Positions 1-6,825 of a stretch of 7,797 nucleotides of DNA are shown here, one piece after another (position 1 is the first letter of the stretch; every line of letters begins with the position of its first letter). Source of the DNA: Campylobacterales bacterium (GTDB lineage: Bacteria > Campylobacterota > Campylobacteria > Campylobacterales > Hydrogenimonadaceae); NCBI GenBank assembly GCA_026986055.1, contig JALSPH010000228.1, positions 1 through 7,797 on the forward strand, in the 5' to 3' direction. A model generated the notes under the pieces. It worked only from the letters and a program-made list of their open reading frames with translations, made no database searches and was not told the DNA's origin. Made by a program: the position numbers and the translations under genes.

Positions 1-26
1 ACCCTCAAAAGAAGGGCGAGGAGTAA
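1..26 (+). CDS. C-terminal end of a response regulator, possibly HP1043/CosR type (partial)
   Basis: Only the last eight codons and the stop are visible. Reading from the incomplete codon ending at base 2, the frame gives Y/H/N/D-P-Q-K-K-G-E-E and TAA at 24-26; if the split codon is TAC the tail starts Tyr-Pro. From memory, the H. pylori orphan regulator HP1043 (HsrA) ends in RFCYP followed by a short acidic tail, which this resembles. In C. jejuni the ferredoxin and phosphatase genes lie next to cosR (Cj0355c), and here the same two genes follow one histidine kinase further on. The call therefore rests on eight residues plus context. The other two frames on this strand give no recognisable protein end. 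The upstream sequence would settle it at once. Confidence 0.4.
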
Positions 27-49
27 TTCAACCTCTATATACTAGATTC

Positions 50-106
50 GCCCCGCCGCTTAAAAGCCGCAACAGCGGTTGCGCCGGGGGCTCTTTTGAC
101 TTTTTT
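50..106 (+). terminator. Probable intrinsic terminator between regulator and kinase genes
   Basis: Bases 50-59 (GCCCCGCCGC) pair with 81-91 (GCGCCGGGGGC) with one bulge and one mismatch. They enclose a second hairpin, 65-70 with 75-80, loop AACA. A T-rich tract follows (92-97 and a run of six T at 101-106). The GC-rich stem plus T run fits a Rho-independent terminator for the gene ending at 26. The T tract also contains TTGACT (96-101), a possible -35 element for the kinase, but the matching -10 (TAAATA, about 120-125) is poor. Confidence 0.5.
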
Positions 107-137
107 GCAGCTTAAATAATAAATATAAAGAGTGCCT

Positions 138-1460
138 ATGGCCGCAAACCGCAGTATCCGCAACCAGTTCCTGACTCAGCTCATCATAGCATCTTCGATA
201 CTTTTGATAATTTTTTCCACGATGCTCTACACCTATATAAAACAGTCTGTCTACGATGAGATATCCCAAGAGCTGGTAAATCAGGCCCGCTATATCGTTC
301 AAACCTTTCCCGACTACGAAGAGGGCGAGAAGATCGATGCCAAAAATCTGAAAAACGCTCTGCAGATAACCGCTCAGGTTATCGGAGCTCCTCACCGATT
401 CTACAGCTCCATAGAGTGGCGCGAAAAGAGTGAAAACGGAAAGCACTATCTGGAGTTGATTTACCCTTACAACTTCAAAGCGCAAACTTACCTTCTTATA
501 AAAAAAGATATTTCTAACATTGCGATGATGCTGGAAAAGATTCTCCGTTCCATAATAGTGATAAACCTTATAAGCCTCATACTGATAGTGCTTTACGCTT
601 TCGGGCTATCCGCTATGCTTCTCGTTCCTATTACGCGTATGAGCAAAAAGCTCTCTGCACTCAACGAGAATTTCCTGACTACGATAAACACGAAAACACT
701 TCCCGAAGAGTTCGTTCCTCTCGGCGAGTCGATAAACCGTCTGATAAACCGTATACAGACATTTGTCAAATACCAAAAGGAGCTCTTCATAGGAGCCGCC
801 CACGAACTGAAAACTCCGCTTAACGTGATGAAACTGAAAAACGATGTCACTCTAATAAAGAGACGGGAGCCCGAAAAGTATATAGAGGCACTTCAGCTTT
901 CCAACAAAACGATTCTCGAACTAAACAGTATGATCGGCTCCATACTGGAGATCGGCCGCCTAGAAGGTGCCCACTTCGAACTGCCGCAGCAGATAGATAT
1001 CATGGAGTTCATTCGCAAAAAGGGTGAAGATTTCAAGCTTCTGGCGAAATCTGAAAAGAGAGAGCTCATTTTGGATCTGCAGCCTGACTCTCTGCCGGGT
1101 CTTATACAGACCACACTTCTCAATCAGATTTTGCAGAACTTCCTCCAAAACGCCATAAAGTTTACACCGGAAGGGAAAAAAATCGTACTGAAAACGCGCC
1201 TTATAGATGAAGATAAGATTCGCCTAGAAGTTATCGACGAGGGACCTGGCATAGACGAGTCGATCGATCTGTTCGCCCCATTCAAAAGGGTCGGCAACGC
1301 CCCCGGAGCCGGTCTTGGTCTCTTTCTGGCAAAGTCTGCTGCCGATGCCATGGGGGCCAGAATCTCTTTGAAAAACAGAACCGACGGTAAAAGCGGAACC
1401 ATAGCATCGCTAATTTTCGCCACTACACCTCAGTGCGAACTCCCAAACATAGCCAAATAA
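138..1460 (+). CDS. Membrane-bound sensor histidine kinase
   Basis: A complete HisKA/HATPase sensor kinase of 440 residues that would autophosphorylate and pass phosphate to a response regulator, plausibly the one ending just upstream. Two membrane segments (about residues 11-33 and 137-163) bracket a periplasmic region of roughly 100 residues in which I recognise no named sensor fold. The H-box AAHELKTPL puts the phospho-acceptor at His222. The N-box has Asn334 and Asn338 (QNFLQNAIKFTP), the G1 box is DEGPGI at 367-372, an F-box-like FAPFKR follows, and the G2 box is GAGLGL at 390-395. All catalytic boxes look intact. The linker after the second membrane segment resembles a weak HAMP. The frame also has a GTG at 132, but AAAGAG (127-132) sits 5 bases before the ATG at 138, so ATG is preferred. 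A terminator-like hairpin separates it from the upstream gene, so it may have its own weak promoter. The signal sensed cannot be read from sequence. Confidence 0.93.
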   Translation: MAANRSIRNQFLTQLIIASSILLIIFSTMLYTYIKQSVYDEISQELVNQARYIVQTFPDYEEGEKIDAKNLKNALQITAQVIGAPHRFYSSIEWREKSENGKHYLELIYPYNFKAQTYLLIKKDISNIAMMLEKILRSIIVINLISLILIVLYAFGLSAMLLVPITRMSKKLSALNENFLTTINTKTLPEEFVPLGESINRLINRIQTFVKYQKELFIGAAHELKTPLNVMKLKNDVTLIKRREPEKYIEALQLSNKTILELNSMIGSILEIGRLEGAHFELPQQIDIMEFIRKKGEDFKLLAKSEKRELILDLQPDSLPGLIQTTLLNQILQNFLQNAIKFTPEGKKIVLKTRLIDEDKIRLEVIDEGPGIDESIDLFAPFKRVGNAPGAGLGLFLAKSAADAMGARISLKNRTDGKSGTIASLIFATTPQCELPNIAK

Positions 1461-1472
1461 GATAACTTTTTA

Positions 1473-1498
1473 TCACCGATAGGGTGAAATTTATTTTT
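1473..1498 (+). terminator. Weak terminator-like hairpin after the kinase gene
   Basis: TCACC (1473-1477) pairs with GGTGA (1483-1487) around a 5-base loop, followed by AAATTTATTTTT. A five-pair stem is short for an efficient terminator, but it lies 12 bases after the kinase stop and before the ferredoxin promoter candidate, where a partial terminator would make sense. Confidence 0.35.
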
Positions 1499-1511
1499 AA
1501 GTATTGGCTAA

Positions 1512-1813
<302 letters not shown>

Positions 1814-1814
<1 letters not shown>

Positions 1815-3277
1815 TGGCAAAACGCACCGCCGTCATAGATATCGGCTCGAACTCGGCCAGGATGGTGGTGTATGAACGCACCAGCCGTTACGGTTTCTAC
1901 CTCCTTAACGAGACGCGAAGCCGCGTACGTATATCCGAAGGGGCTTACGAAAAAAAGGGCTATCTTCAACCTGCTGCGATGGAGAGAGCTTTACAGGCCC
2001 TGTCACAGTTTTTGACAATCTCCAAAAGTTACAAAGTACGAAAAACATTATGTGTCGCCACCTCCGCCGTTCGGGATGCACCGAACAAAAAAGAGTTTTT
2101 GAAACTCGTATACGATAGGCTCGGCCTAAAAATAAAGGTAATCGAAGGCGACAAAGAGGCCTATCTCGGGGGAGTGGCGGCAGCCAATCTTCTTCCTATC
2201 GAGAGTGCCGTAACCATAGATATCGGCGGCGGCTCCACAGAGCTGGCACTTATAGAAAATAGAAGAGTCAAAAGCGTTTTTTCGTTAAATATAGGTACCG
2301 TAAGACTAAAGGAGCTCTTTTTCGACAAAAAGGCTCCCATAGAGGAAGCGGAAGAGTATATAACAGACGCTCTTAAATCCCTTCCTACCGAGTTCAAAGA
2401 GAGTGTTGCCGTAGGTATCGGAGGCACTATACGAGCCCTTTCAAAAGCGATTCTACAGCGCAACCACCACACTATAGAGAAGATTCACGCCTTCCGCTAC
2501 ACTCTTGAGGATGAGAGAAAGTTTCTCAAAAAGGTTGCATACGCGCCTATTTTAAAGCTCTCGAAATATGGGATAAAAAAGGATCGACTCGATACGATTA
2601 GACCCGGCGCTCTCATATTTTTGAAAGTATTGGAAAAGTTATCTGCAAAAGAGGTCATAACAAGCGGTGCCGGTGTAAGAGAGGGGCTCTTTTTGAGCGA
2701 TCTTCTTAGAAACAGTAACGGCCTCTTTCCGGCCAATTTCAATCCAAGCGTAAGAAGTCTTCAAGACAGATTCTGCAGCGATACCAAACTCGCTTCGAAC
2801 ATCGCCTCCACCGCCTCTGCAATTTTCGACGCTTTGAAAAAGCCTTTCAACCTTCCCGAAGAGCTGAAAAGACATCTTCACATAGCGGCCAAACTCTCAC
2901 AAATAGGCGTCAGACTTGACTTTTACGCCTACCATAAACATAGCGCATATATGATCATGAACGATCTGGATTACGGTTTTACACATGAAGATATGATTCT
3001 TATCGCGACTCTTATACGTTTCCATAAAAGACGCCTCCCAAAAGAGAGCTTCACGAAACCCTACAAAGAGTTGCTGCCGAATGAAGAGACCCTCTTTTGG
3101 CTAAGTTATATAGTTTCGCTCGCTCAGACGGTTCATATGAGCAGAGCATACGGAAAAGTGGAGGCGGAATATCGAGCGGATGTCCTTACCCTTAAGACAC
3201 CTTTTGACACATATCTTGCAAGAGAGCGGCTGAAAGAGCTTGAGAAGCCGGCCCCCATCGCCGTACGTTTCGAATAG
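1814..3277 (+). CDS. Ppx/GppA family exopolyphosphatase / guanosine pentaphosphate phosphatase
   Basis: A cytosolic ASKHA-fold phosphatase of 487 residues that would hydrolyse polyphosphate chain ends and/or pppGpp to ppGpp, linking phosphate storage to the stringent response. Motifs in order: phosphate-1 loop AVIDIGSNSARMVVYE (6-21); TSAVRDAPN (84-91) followed by EGDKEAYLGG (111-120), where Glu115 corresponds by position to the catalytic glutamate; phosphate-2 loop DIGGGSTEL (136-144); NIGTVRLKE (159-167); GIGGTIRALSKA (201-212); and the hinge pair DTIRPGA / TSGAGVREG (260-266, 283-291). The rest, from about residue 310, is a helical HD-like domain as in long Ppx/GppA proteins. Sequence alone does not say whether polyphosphate or pppGpp is preferred, so no symbol is given. 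The ATG overlaps the ferredoxin stop; AAAGAG at 1803-1808 serves as ribosome binding site. The gene order ferredoxin then Ppx/GppA recurs in H. pylori and C. jejuni. Confidence 0.93.
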
Positions 3278-3298
3278 CCTCAAAACTCTTTGACTCTC

Positions 3299-5515
3299 CT
3301 AAAACTGCGTTCCCATCGTAAACTCGAAGGAGGATGTGCGGTCACCCTCTTTGCTCATTAGAGCTCTGGCGAAAATCAGGCTTATAGGCCCCATCGGAGA
3401 GAACCACTCTATCGCCACTCCCGTTCCCGCACGCTTCTCATCCGTAAATGCATTCTCTCCGATCATTCCGTAGTCTAGGAAAAAGGCAAGACGCATTTTT
3501 GCCGCATCGACCAGCGGGATACTCGCTTCAACCGAGTTGGAGAATGTATATTTTCCGCCAAGAAGATAACCGTTTGCATCCTTCTGGGAGATAGAGCCGG
3601 ACTGATACCCGCGTACCGTTCTTATGCCCCCCATGAAGAACTTCTCGTTTACCGGAAGCTTTTGGCTCCATGGAATGAAACCGAGCCTCGCTTTGTAGCG
3701 CAAAATCAGATCGTAGTTCAGCTCATCTTCCAATCCTCTGAATATCGAGAAGTTCATATAGTTCTTGTTGAACCTGGCATCCGCTCCTATTCCGGCATAC
3801 TCTGCGCTTACGCCAAATATGATACCGTGACGCGGCAGATAGTAATCGTCCGTATTGTTGAAACGAAGCGAAGGAGTGATGGCACTTGTATCGAAAGGCT
3901 TGTCATAATATAAATTATAGTCCGGGTAGTTGGGGTCCATTCCGGTAAGCTGCGTACTGAAGTATTGATAGCTCAAAGAGGCGTGCCAGTATCGAGCTAT
4001 TTTGCGTCCGATATTTATAGACCCCCCTTTCCTCTTTTCAGTATAGTTATATGAGATATATTGAGAGTTGTAGATGTTGAAACCTGTACTGAAGTCGCTA
4101 TCGAAAATTCTTGGATTGGTTATGTTGAAATTGAAATAGTTCCTTCTTTTTGAAAAATCTACGCTCACACCCAACGACAATCCGCTTCCGAAGATATTTC
4201 TGTCGTTTATAGATGCATTGACTATGAACCCGTCGTAACTTCCGTAACCGCCGCCTATCATAATGTTGCCGGTTTGCGTCTCTTTTACGTTGACGACCAG
4301 ATCCATCTCATTTTCACTGACCCTTCTCTCATCGATAACTACTTTTTCAAAATACCCTGTCCTCATCAGTGCGGACTTGGAGTCTTTCAAATCGGTCAGG
4401 TTGTATGTGTCTCCCGGAGCAAGATATATCTCCCTTCTGATAACCCTGTCAAGCGTTCTACTGTTTCCGGAGATTATAACGTCTCGAATATGCACTTTTT
4501 GACCAGGAACGATTTTGTAGGTAACTACCGCCGTATGTCTCTTCTCATCCTTTTTGAAATCAGGTATGACACGCACATACGCATATCCTAGATTCGCTAT
4601 CTTCTCTTTGAGCTTCTCCATATCCCGGCGCAGGTCGTCTATGTTGAAAACCTCTCCCGGATCGACCCTCAAATCCTCTTTGAGGCTCTTTATATCGGCA
4701 ACCGGTTCGGTCAACTCTATTTCGACATCCTCTACCCTATAGACCGCCCCCTCTTTTATCTTAAAGTCCAAAATCGCCCTGTACTGGTTGAAATCTACAC
4801 GTAAAAGAGGCTGCTCCACTTTGGCGTCCAGATATCCGTGGCGCATGTAGAAGTCTCTGATTCTGGGAGCGTCGTACTTGAGCTGGTCTATCTTGACTTT
4901 TCCGTCGTTGAGTCCCCACATCCATCCCATGAAATCCCGCTCTCGGTTGGCGAGTACACTCTCTATATCACCCTTGTCGAAACTTTCGGCACCGCAAAGG
5001 TTCAGCCTCTTGATTATGATGTTTTCACCCTTGTTCACAAGGAACTTCACCTTGACACTGCCGTTTTCGAGTATCTTGGTCTCAGGTTCTATGACCGTGT
5101 CGAAATACCCCTCCGCTTCTATGATGGATCTGAGCTTTTCTACGGCACTCTCGATCTTTCGTTCGTCGTAGATATCACCCTTTTTCAAACCGATTTGCGT
5201 GAGCAACTCATCCTTTTTGCTCTCGCCGTAACCGACAAACTCGATCTGTGAAATCACCGGCTTCTCTTTGAAGTGAAACGTTAAAACACCCCTCTCTTCA
5301 GTCACCCATATATCTTCGAAGTAGCCTTGGGAAAAGAGTCTCTTTATCGCCTCGTCAACCTTCTCTATATCCAACCCTTCACCCGGTTCGATTTTTACTA
5401 TCTCTTTGGCGATCTCCGGCGATAGATGGATAAGACCATCGAACTTGATCGCTTCGATCTGCTGTGCCGCGGCCAGAGTTGCCGTCAGCAATATGGCCGA
5501 TAGAGTACGTTTCAT
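3299..5515 (-). CDS. bamA: BamA, outer membrane protein assembly factor
   Basis: The 738-residue Omp85 protein that folds and inserts beta-barrel proteins into the outer membrane. A signal peptide (MKRTLSAILLTATLAAA, cleavage before Gln18) precedes five POTRA domains at about 18-84, 85-164, 165-256, 257-338 and 339-413; the typical glycine-tyrosine/phenylalanine turns are visible (GYF at 64-66, 136-138 and 387-389; GYL at 227-229). The barrel runs from about 415 to the end. It carries the Omp85 loop-6 signature as VRGY (634-637) in MGGIRTVRGYQSGS, and ends in a strand closing with phenylalanine (FEFTMGTQF), the usual outer membrane insertion signal. Length is slightly below the roughly 800 of E. 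coli. The start has GAGGA about 6 bases upstream. It is divergent from tyrA, as in C. jejuni, and converges on the phosphatase gene with 21 bp between stops. The only cysteine I note is Cys174 in POTRA3. Confidence 0.96.
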   Translation of the reverse strand: MKRTLSAILLTATLAAAQQIEAIKFDGLIHLSPEIAKEIVKIEPGEGLDIEKVDEAIKRLFSQGYFEDIWVTEERGVLTFHFKEKPVISQIEFVGYGESKKDELLTQIGLKKGDIYDERKIESAVEKLRSIIEAEGYFDTVIEPETKILENGSVKVKFLVNKGENIIIKRLNLCGAESFDKGDIESVLANRERDFMGWMWGLNDGKVKIDQLKYDAPRIRDFYMRHGYLDAKVEQPLLRVDFNQYRAILDFKIKEGAVYRVEDVEIELTEPVADIKSLKEDLRVDPGEVFNIDDLRRDMEKLKEKIANLGYAYVRVIPDFKKDEKRHTAVVTYKIVPGQKVHIRDVIISGNSRTLDRVIRREIYLAPGDTYNLTDLKDSKSALMRTGYFEKVVIDERRVSENEMDLVVNVKETQTGNIMIGGGYGSYDGFIVNASINDRNIFGSGLSLGVSVDFSKRRNYFNFNITNPRIFDSDFSTGFNIYNSQYISYNYTEKRKGGSINIGRKIARYWHASLSYQYFSTQLTGMDPNYPDYNLYYDKPFDTSAITPSLRFNNTDDYYLPRHGIIFGVSAEYAGIGADARFNKNYMNFSIFRGLEDELNYDLILRYKARLGFIPWSQKLPVNEKFFMGGIRTVRGYQSGSISQKDANGYLLGGKYTFSNSVEASIPLVDAAKMRLAFFLDYGMIGENAFTDEKRAGTGVAIEWFSPMGPISLIFARALMSKEGDRTSSFEFTMGTQF

Positions 5516-5562
5516 TCAAATCCTCGTTAAAAAAGTGGCTTCGCAGCTAAAAAGGTTTCAAT

Positions 5563-5568
5563 ATTATC
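5563..5568 (-). promoter_or_regulatory. Candidate -10 box of bamA
   Basis: On the minus strand this reads GATAAT, followed by a short leader of about 40 bases to the bamA ATG, with GAGGA as ribosome binding site. Upstream is A-rich (AATTGAAAAAAT on the minus strand) with no clear -35, typical for the phylum. Confidence 0.4.
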
Positions 5569-5618
5569 ATTTTTTCAATTAAAGGGACGTTACAGACCGA
5601 AATGGCGCTTGAGTCTAA

Positions 5619-5669
5619 CTCTGAAAAATTGGAAAACTAAAGCTTTCCTTCATCATCAATTTTTCAGAG
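5619..5669. repeat. Perfect 13-bp inverted repeat (long hairpin)
   Basis: CTCTGAAAAATTG at 5619-5631 is matched exactly by CAATTTTTCAGAG at 5657-5669, with a 25-base loop that can itself form a small GAAA/TTTC stem around the palindrome AAAGCTTT (5639-5646). GGGTTTTATT follows on the plus strand, so it could act as a poor plus-strand terminator, but the T run is short and offset by GGG, and there is no T run on the minus side. It lies upstream of both divergent promoters. Operator, RNA hairpin, or remnant of an inserted element remain open. Confidence 0.75.
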
Positions 5670-5696
5670 GGTTTTATTAAGGTTATTGGTGTTACT

Positions 5697-5739
5697 AAGG
5701 AGTGGCACGTACCAAATAGTACATTGATAAAGAGTGGCA
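5697..5739. repeat. Direct repeat pair AARGAGTGGCA, 32 bp apart
   Basis: AAGGAGTGGCA (5697-5707) and AAAGAGTGGCA (5729-5739) differ by one base. The second copy is the outer end of the 164-bp palindrome's left arm, so the first may be an extra half-arm. Between them GTAC (5709-5712) and GTAC (5719-5722) could pair around CAAATA. Confidence 0.5.
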
Positions 5740-5895
5740 ATAGACACAGAGTCAAACTTGCGATTTGAGCCAGAAATTTCTCGGCCAAAAACCGCGCTTG
5801 CCCGTCAGGGTCTCGAAGAGGTTAGCGGTTTTTAGAGATTTTGAAGGCGTCCATCGGCAAATCGCACTCGTTTGGCGATGTGTCTGTTGCCACTT
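5732..5895 (+). repeat. 164-bp imperfect palindrome: structured RNA or MITE-like element
   Basis: The segment pairs with itself nearly end to end. The outer arms 5732-5748 and 5879-5895 match over 17 positions, two of them G-U wobbles on the plus strand. After two possible G-A pairs come GTCAAAC (5751-5757) with GTTTGGC (5870-5876, one more wobble), then, past a 1x3 loop, TGCGATTTG (5759-5767) with CAAATCGCA (5858-5866). A looser middle (5768-5786 against 5834-5857) follows, then AAAAACCGC (5787-5795) with GCGGTTTTT (5825-5833). The tip holds mini-hairpins CCC-GTCA-GGG and CTC-GAA-GAG. A competing hairpin, 5852-5861 with 5871-5880 (one mismatch), would exclude the 5759-5767 helix. The closing stem, central open region and apical stem recall 6S RNA architecture, while terminal inverted repeats and length recall a MITE. 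No clear target duplication or strong promoter is seen. Orientation is given as plus because all three wobbles favour that strand. Confidence 0.7.
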
Positions 5896-5962
5896 CAAAA
5901 TATACAACTTTTCTTTTATCCGGTGCGAAGAAGTATTAAACTCTATCAAACAGAATATTGGA

Positions 5963-5989
5963 TACAATTTTGGATTATTCAGGAAAGGA
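5963..5989 (+). promoter_or_regulatory. Candidate tyrA -10 box and ribosome binding site
   Basis: TACAAT at 5963-5968 is a good -10 match; no -35 is evident. AAAGGA at 5984-5989 stands 8 bases before the ATG at 5998. A transcript from here would begin near 5975, downstream of the large palindrome, which would then not be in the tyrA leader unless a second upstream promoter exists. Confidence 0.5.
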
Positions 5990-5997
5990 ATTCAATT

Positions 5998-6825
5998 ATG
6001 GTGGTTGGAATAGTAGGGCTTGGCCTCATGGGCGGCTCCATGGGGCTTGCGCTAAAAGGTGTGGCGGAAGTCGGCAAAATCGTAGGTTACGACCACAACA
6101 CCGAACACTGCAAAACCGCTTTGGAGCACGACCTTGTAGACGCTATAGTCGGATGGGAAGAGATAAAGCGGTGTGATGTAATCTTTCTTGCCATTCCCGT
6201 AGAGGGCATCATAAAAGCCCTGTATCAACTCGAAGATGTAGATCAAAAGTGCACCATAATAGATTTGGGAAGCACAAAAGCGAAAATCGTCGAGAGTATT
6301 CCTCCTGCCATCCGCAAAAACGTCGTGCCGGCTCACCCTATGGCCGGTACGGAGAAGTTCGGGCCCGATGCGGCTGTTGCAAACCTATATAGAGATAGAG
6401 TAGTCGTTTTGTGCAATATCGAAGAGAGCGGCGAGCGTCAGAAAATTTTGGCACGCACCCTTTTTGAAGCGATCGGCATGAGAGTCGTCACGATGGATGC
6501 AAAAGAGCACGATCGCCACGCAGCATACATAAGCCATCTGCCGCACGCCATAAGCTACGCTCTGGCAAATGCCGTTTTGGCCCAGGAGGATGCAAAAAAC
6601 ATTCTCATTCTGGCCGCCGGTGGCTTCAAAGATATGAGTCGCCTTGCCAAAAGCTCACCTGTCATGTGGGAGGAGATCTTCAAACAGAACAGAGACAACC
6701 TTCTGGATGCGATGGACCACTTCGAAGAGGAGTTGAAAGAGTGCAGGAGGCTGATAAACGACTCCGACTGGGAAGGTGTCAAGAAGTGGATGGAGGAGGC
6801 CAAAAAGCTGCACGATATTCTATAA
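5998..6825 (+). CDS. tyrA: Prephenate (or arogenate) dehydrogenase
   Basis: Catalyses NAD(P)-dependent oxidative decarboxylation of prephenate to 4-hydroxyphenylpyruvate (or arogenate to tyrosine) in tyrosine synthesis, in the cytosol. The 275-residue protein begins with a Rossmann motif GIVGLGLMGGS (4-14); Asp32 at the end of strand two suggests NAD preference. GSTK (91-94) and HPMAGTEKFG (113-122) supply Ser92 and His113, spaced 21 residues as are Ser126 and His147 in the Aquifex aeolicus enzyme. HAAYISHLPH (174-183) and FKDMSRLAKSSPVMW (210-224) are the helical-domain signatures, with Arg215 the likely prephenate carboxylate ligand. It is monofunctional: no chorismate mutase domain in front and no ACT domain behind, so tyrosine feedback through ACT is not expected. 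The frame stays open upstream to 5872, but those 42 residues are Trp/Tyr-rich, unlike the family and run into the palindrome; the ATG at 5998 has the ribosome binding site and starts directly at the Rossmann strand. It overlaps the next gene's stop tail to tail. Confidence 0.95.
   Translation: MVVGIVGLGLMGGSMGLALKGVAEVGKIVGYDHNTEHCKTALEHDLVDAIVGWEEIKRCDVIFLAIPVEGIIKALYQLEDVDQKCTIIDLGSTKAKIVESIPPAIRKNVVPAHPMAGTEKFGPDAAVANLYRDRVVVLCNIEESGERQKILARTLFEAIGMRVVTMDAKEHDRHAAYISHLPHAISYALANAVLAQEDAKNILILAAGGFKDMSRLAKSSPVMWEEIFKQNRDNLLDAMDHFEEELKECRRLINDSDWEGVKKWMEEAKKLHDIL

Larger units (their letters stand above)
5516..5997. other. Structured 482-bp intergenic region between bamA and tyrA
   Basis: No convincing protein gene is present. 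The region holds the candidate bamA promoter at its left, the candidate tyrA promoter at its right and, between them, three sets of repeats annotated separately (5619-5669, 5697-5739, 5732-5895). The space is far larger than two simple promoters need, while neighbouring gene gaps are 0-102 bp, so a non-coding function or an inserted element is likely. Confidence 0.8.

Noticed and set aside
60..485. 141-codon minus-strand frame opposite the kinase start
   Set aside because: Shadow of the kinase gene; cysteine-rich, basic C-terminus and no family resemblance.
3280..3293. Hairpin TCAAA-ACTC-TTTGA between the gppA and bamA stops
   Set aside because: Five mostly AT pairs without a T run; too weak to call a terminator.
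5602..5640. 12-residue leader-peptide-like frame (MALESNSEKLEN)
   Set aside because: The nearest purine-rich stretch is about 14 bases upstream, there are no tyrosine codons as an attenuator for tyrA would need, and it overlaps the 13-bp inverted repeat.
5734..5835. 33-codon GTG reading frame on the plus strand inside the palindrome (starts VAIDTESNLRF)
   Set aside because: Composition looks protein-like, but the only purine tract, AAAGA, touches the GTG, and the fold explains the sequence better. It might still be a gene remnant if the element proves mobile.
5732..5895. CRISPR array, tRNA, T-box or riboswitch as explanation for the intergenic repeats
   Set aside because: There are no regularly spaced repeats, no cloverleaf or T-loop signature, and no T-box UGGN/specifier layout; the pattern is one nested palindrome.
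5752..5967. 71-codon minus-strand and 82-codon plus-strand (5765-6013) reading frames across the intergenic region
   Set aside because: No recognisable domain, no good ribosome binding site, and both read through the inverted repeats; probably chance open frames.
5872..5997. In-frame upstream extension of tyrA to an ATG at 5872
   Set aside because: The 42 extra residues are aromatic-rich and unlike any TyrA N-terminus, begin inside the palindrome, and lack a ribosome binding site; the ATG at 5998 has one and starts at the Rossmann strand.
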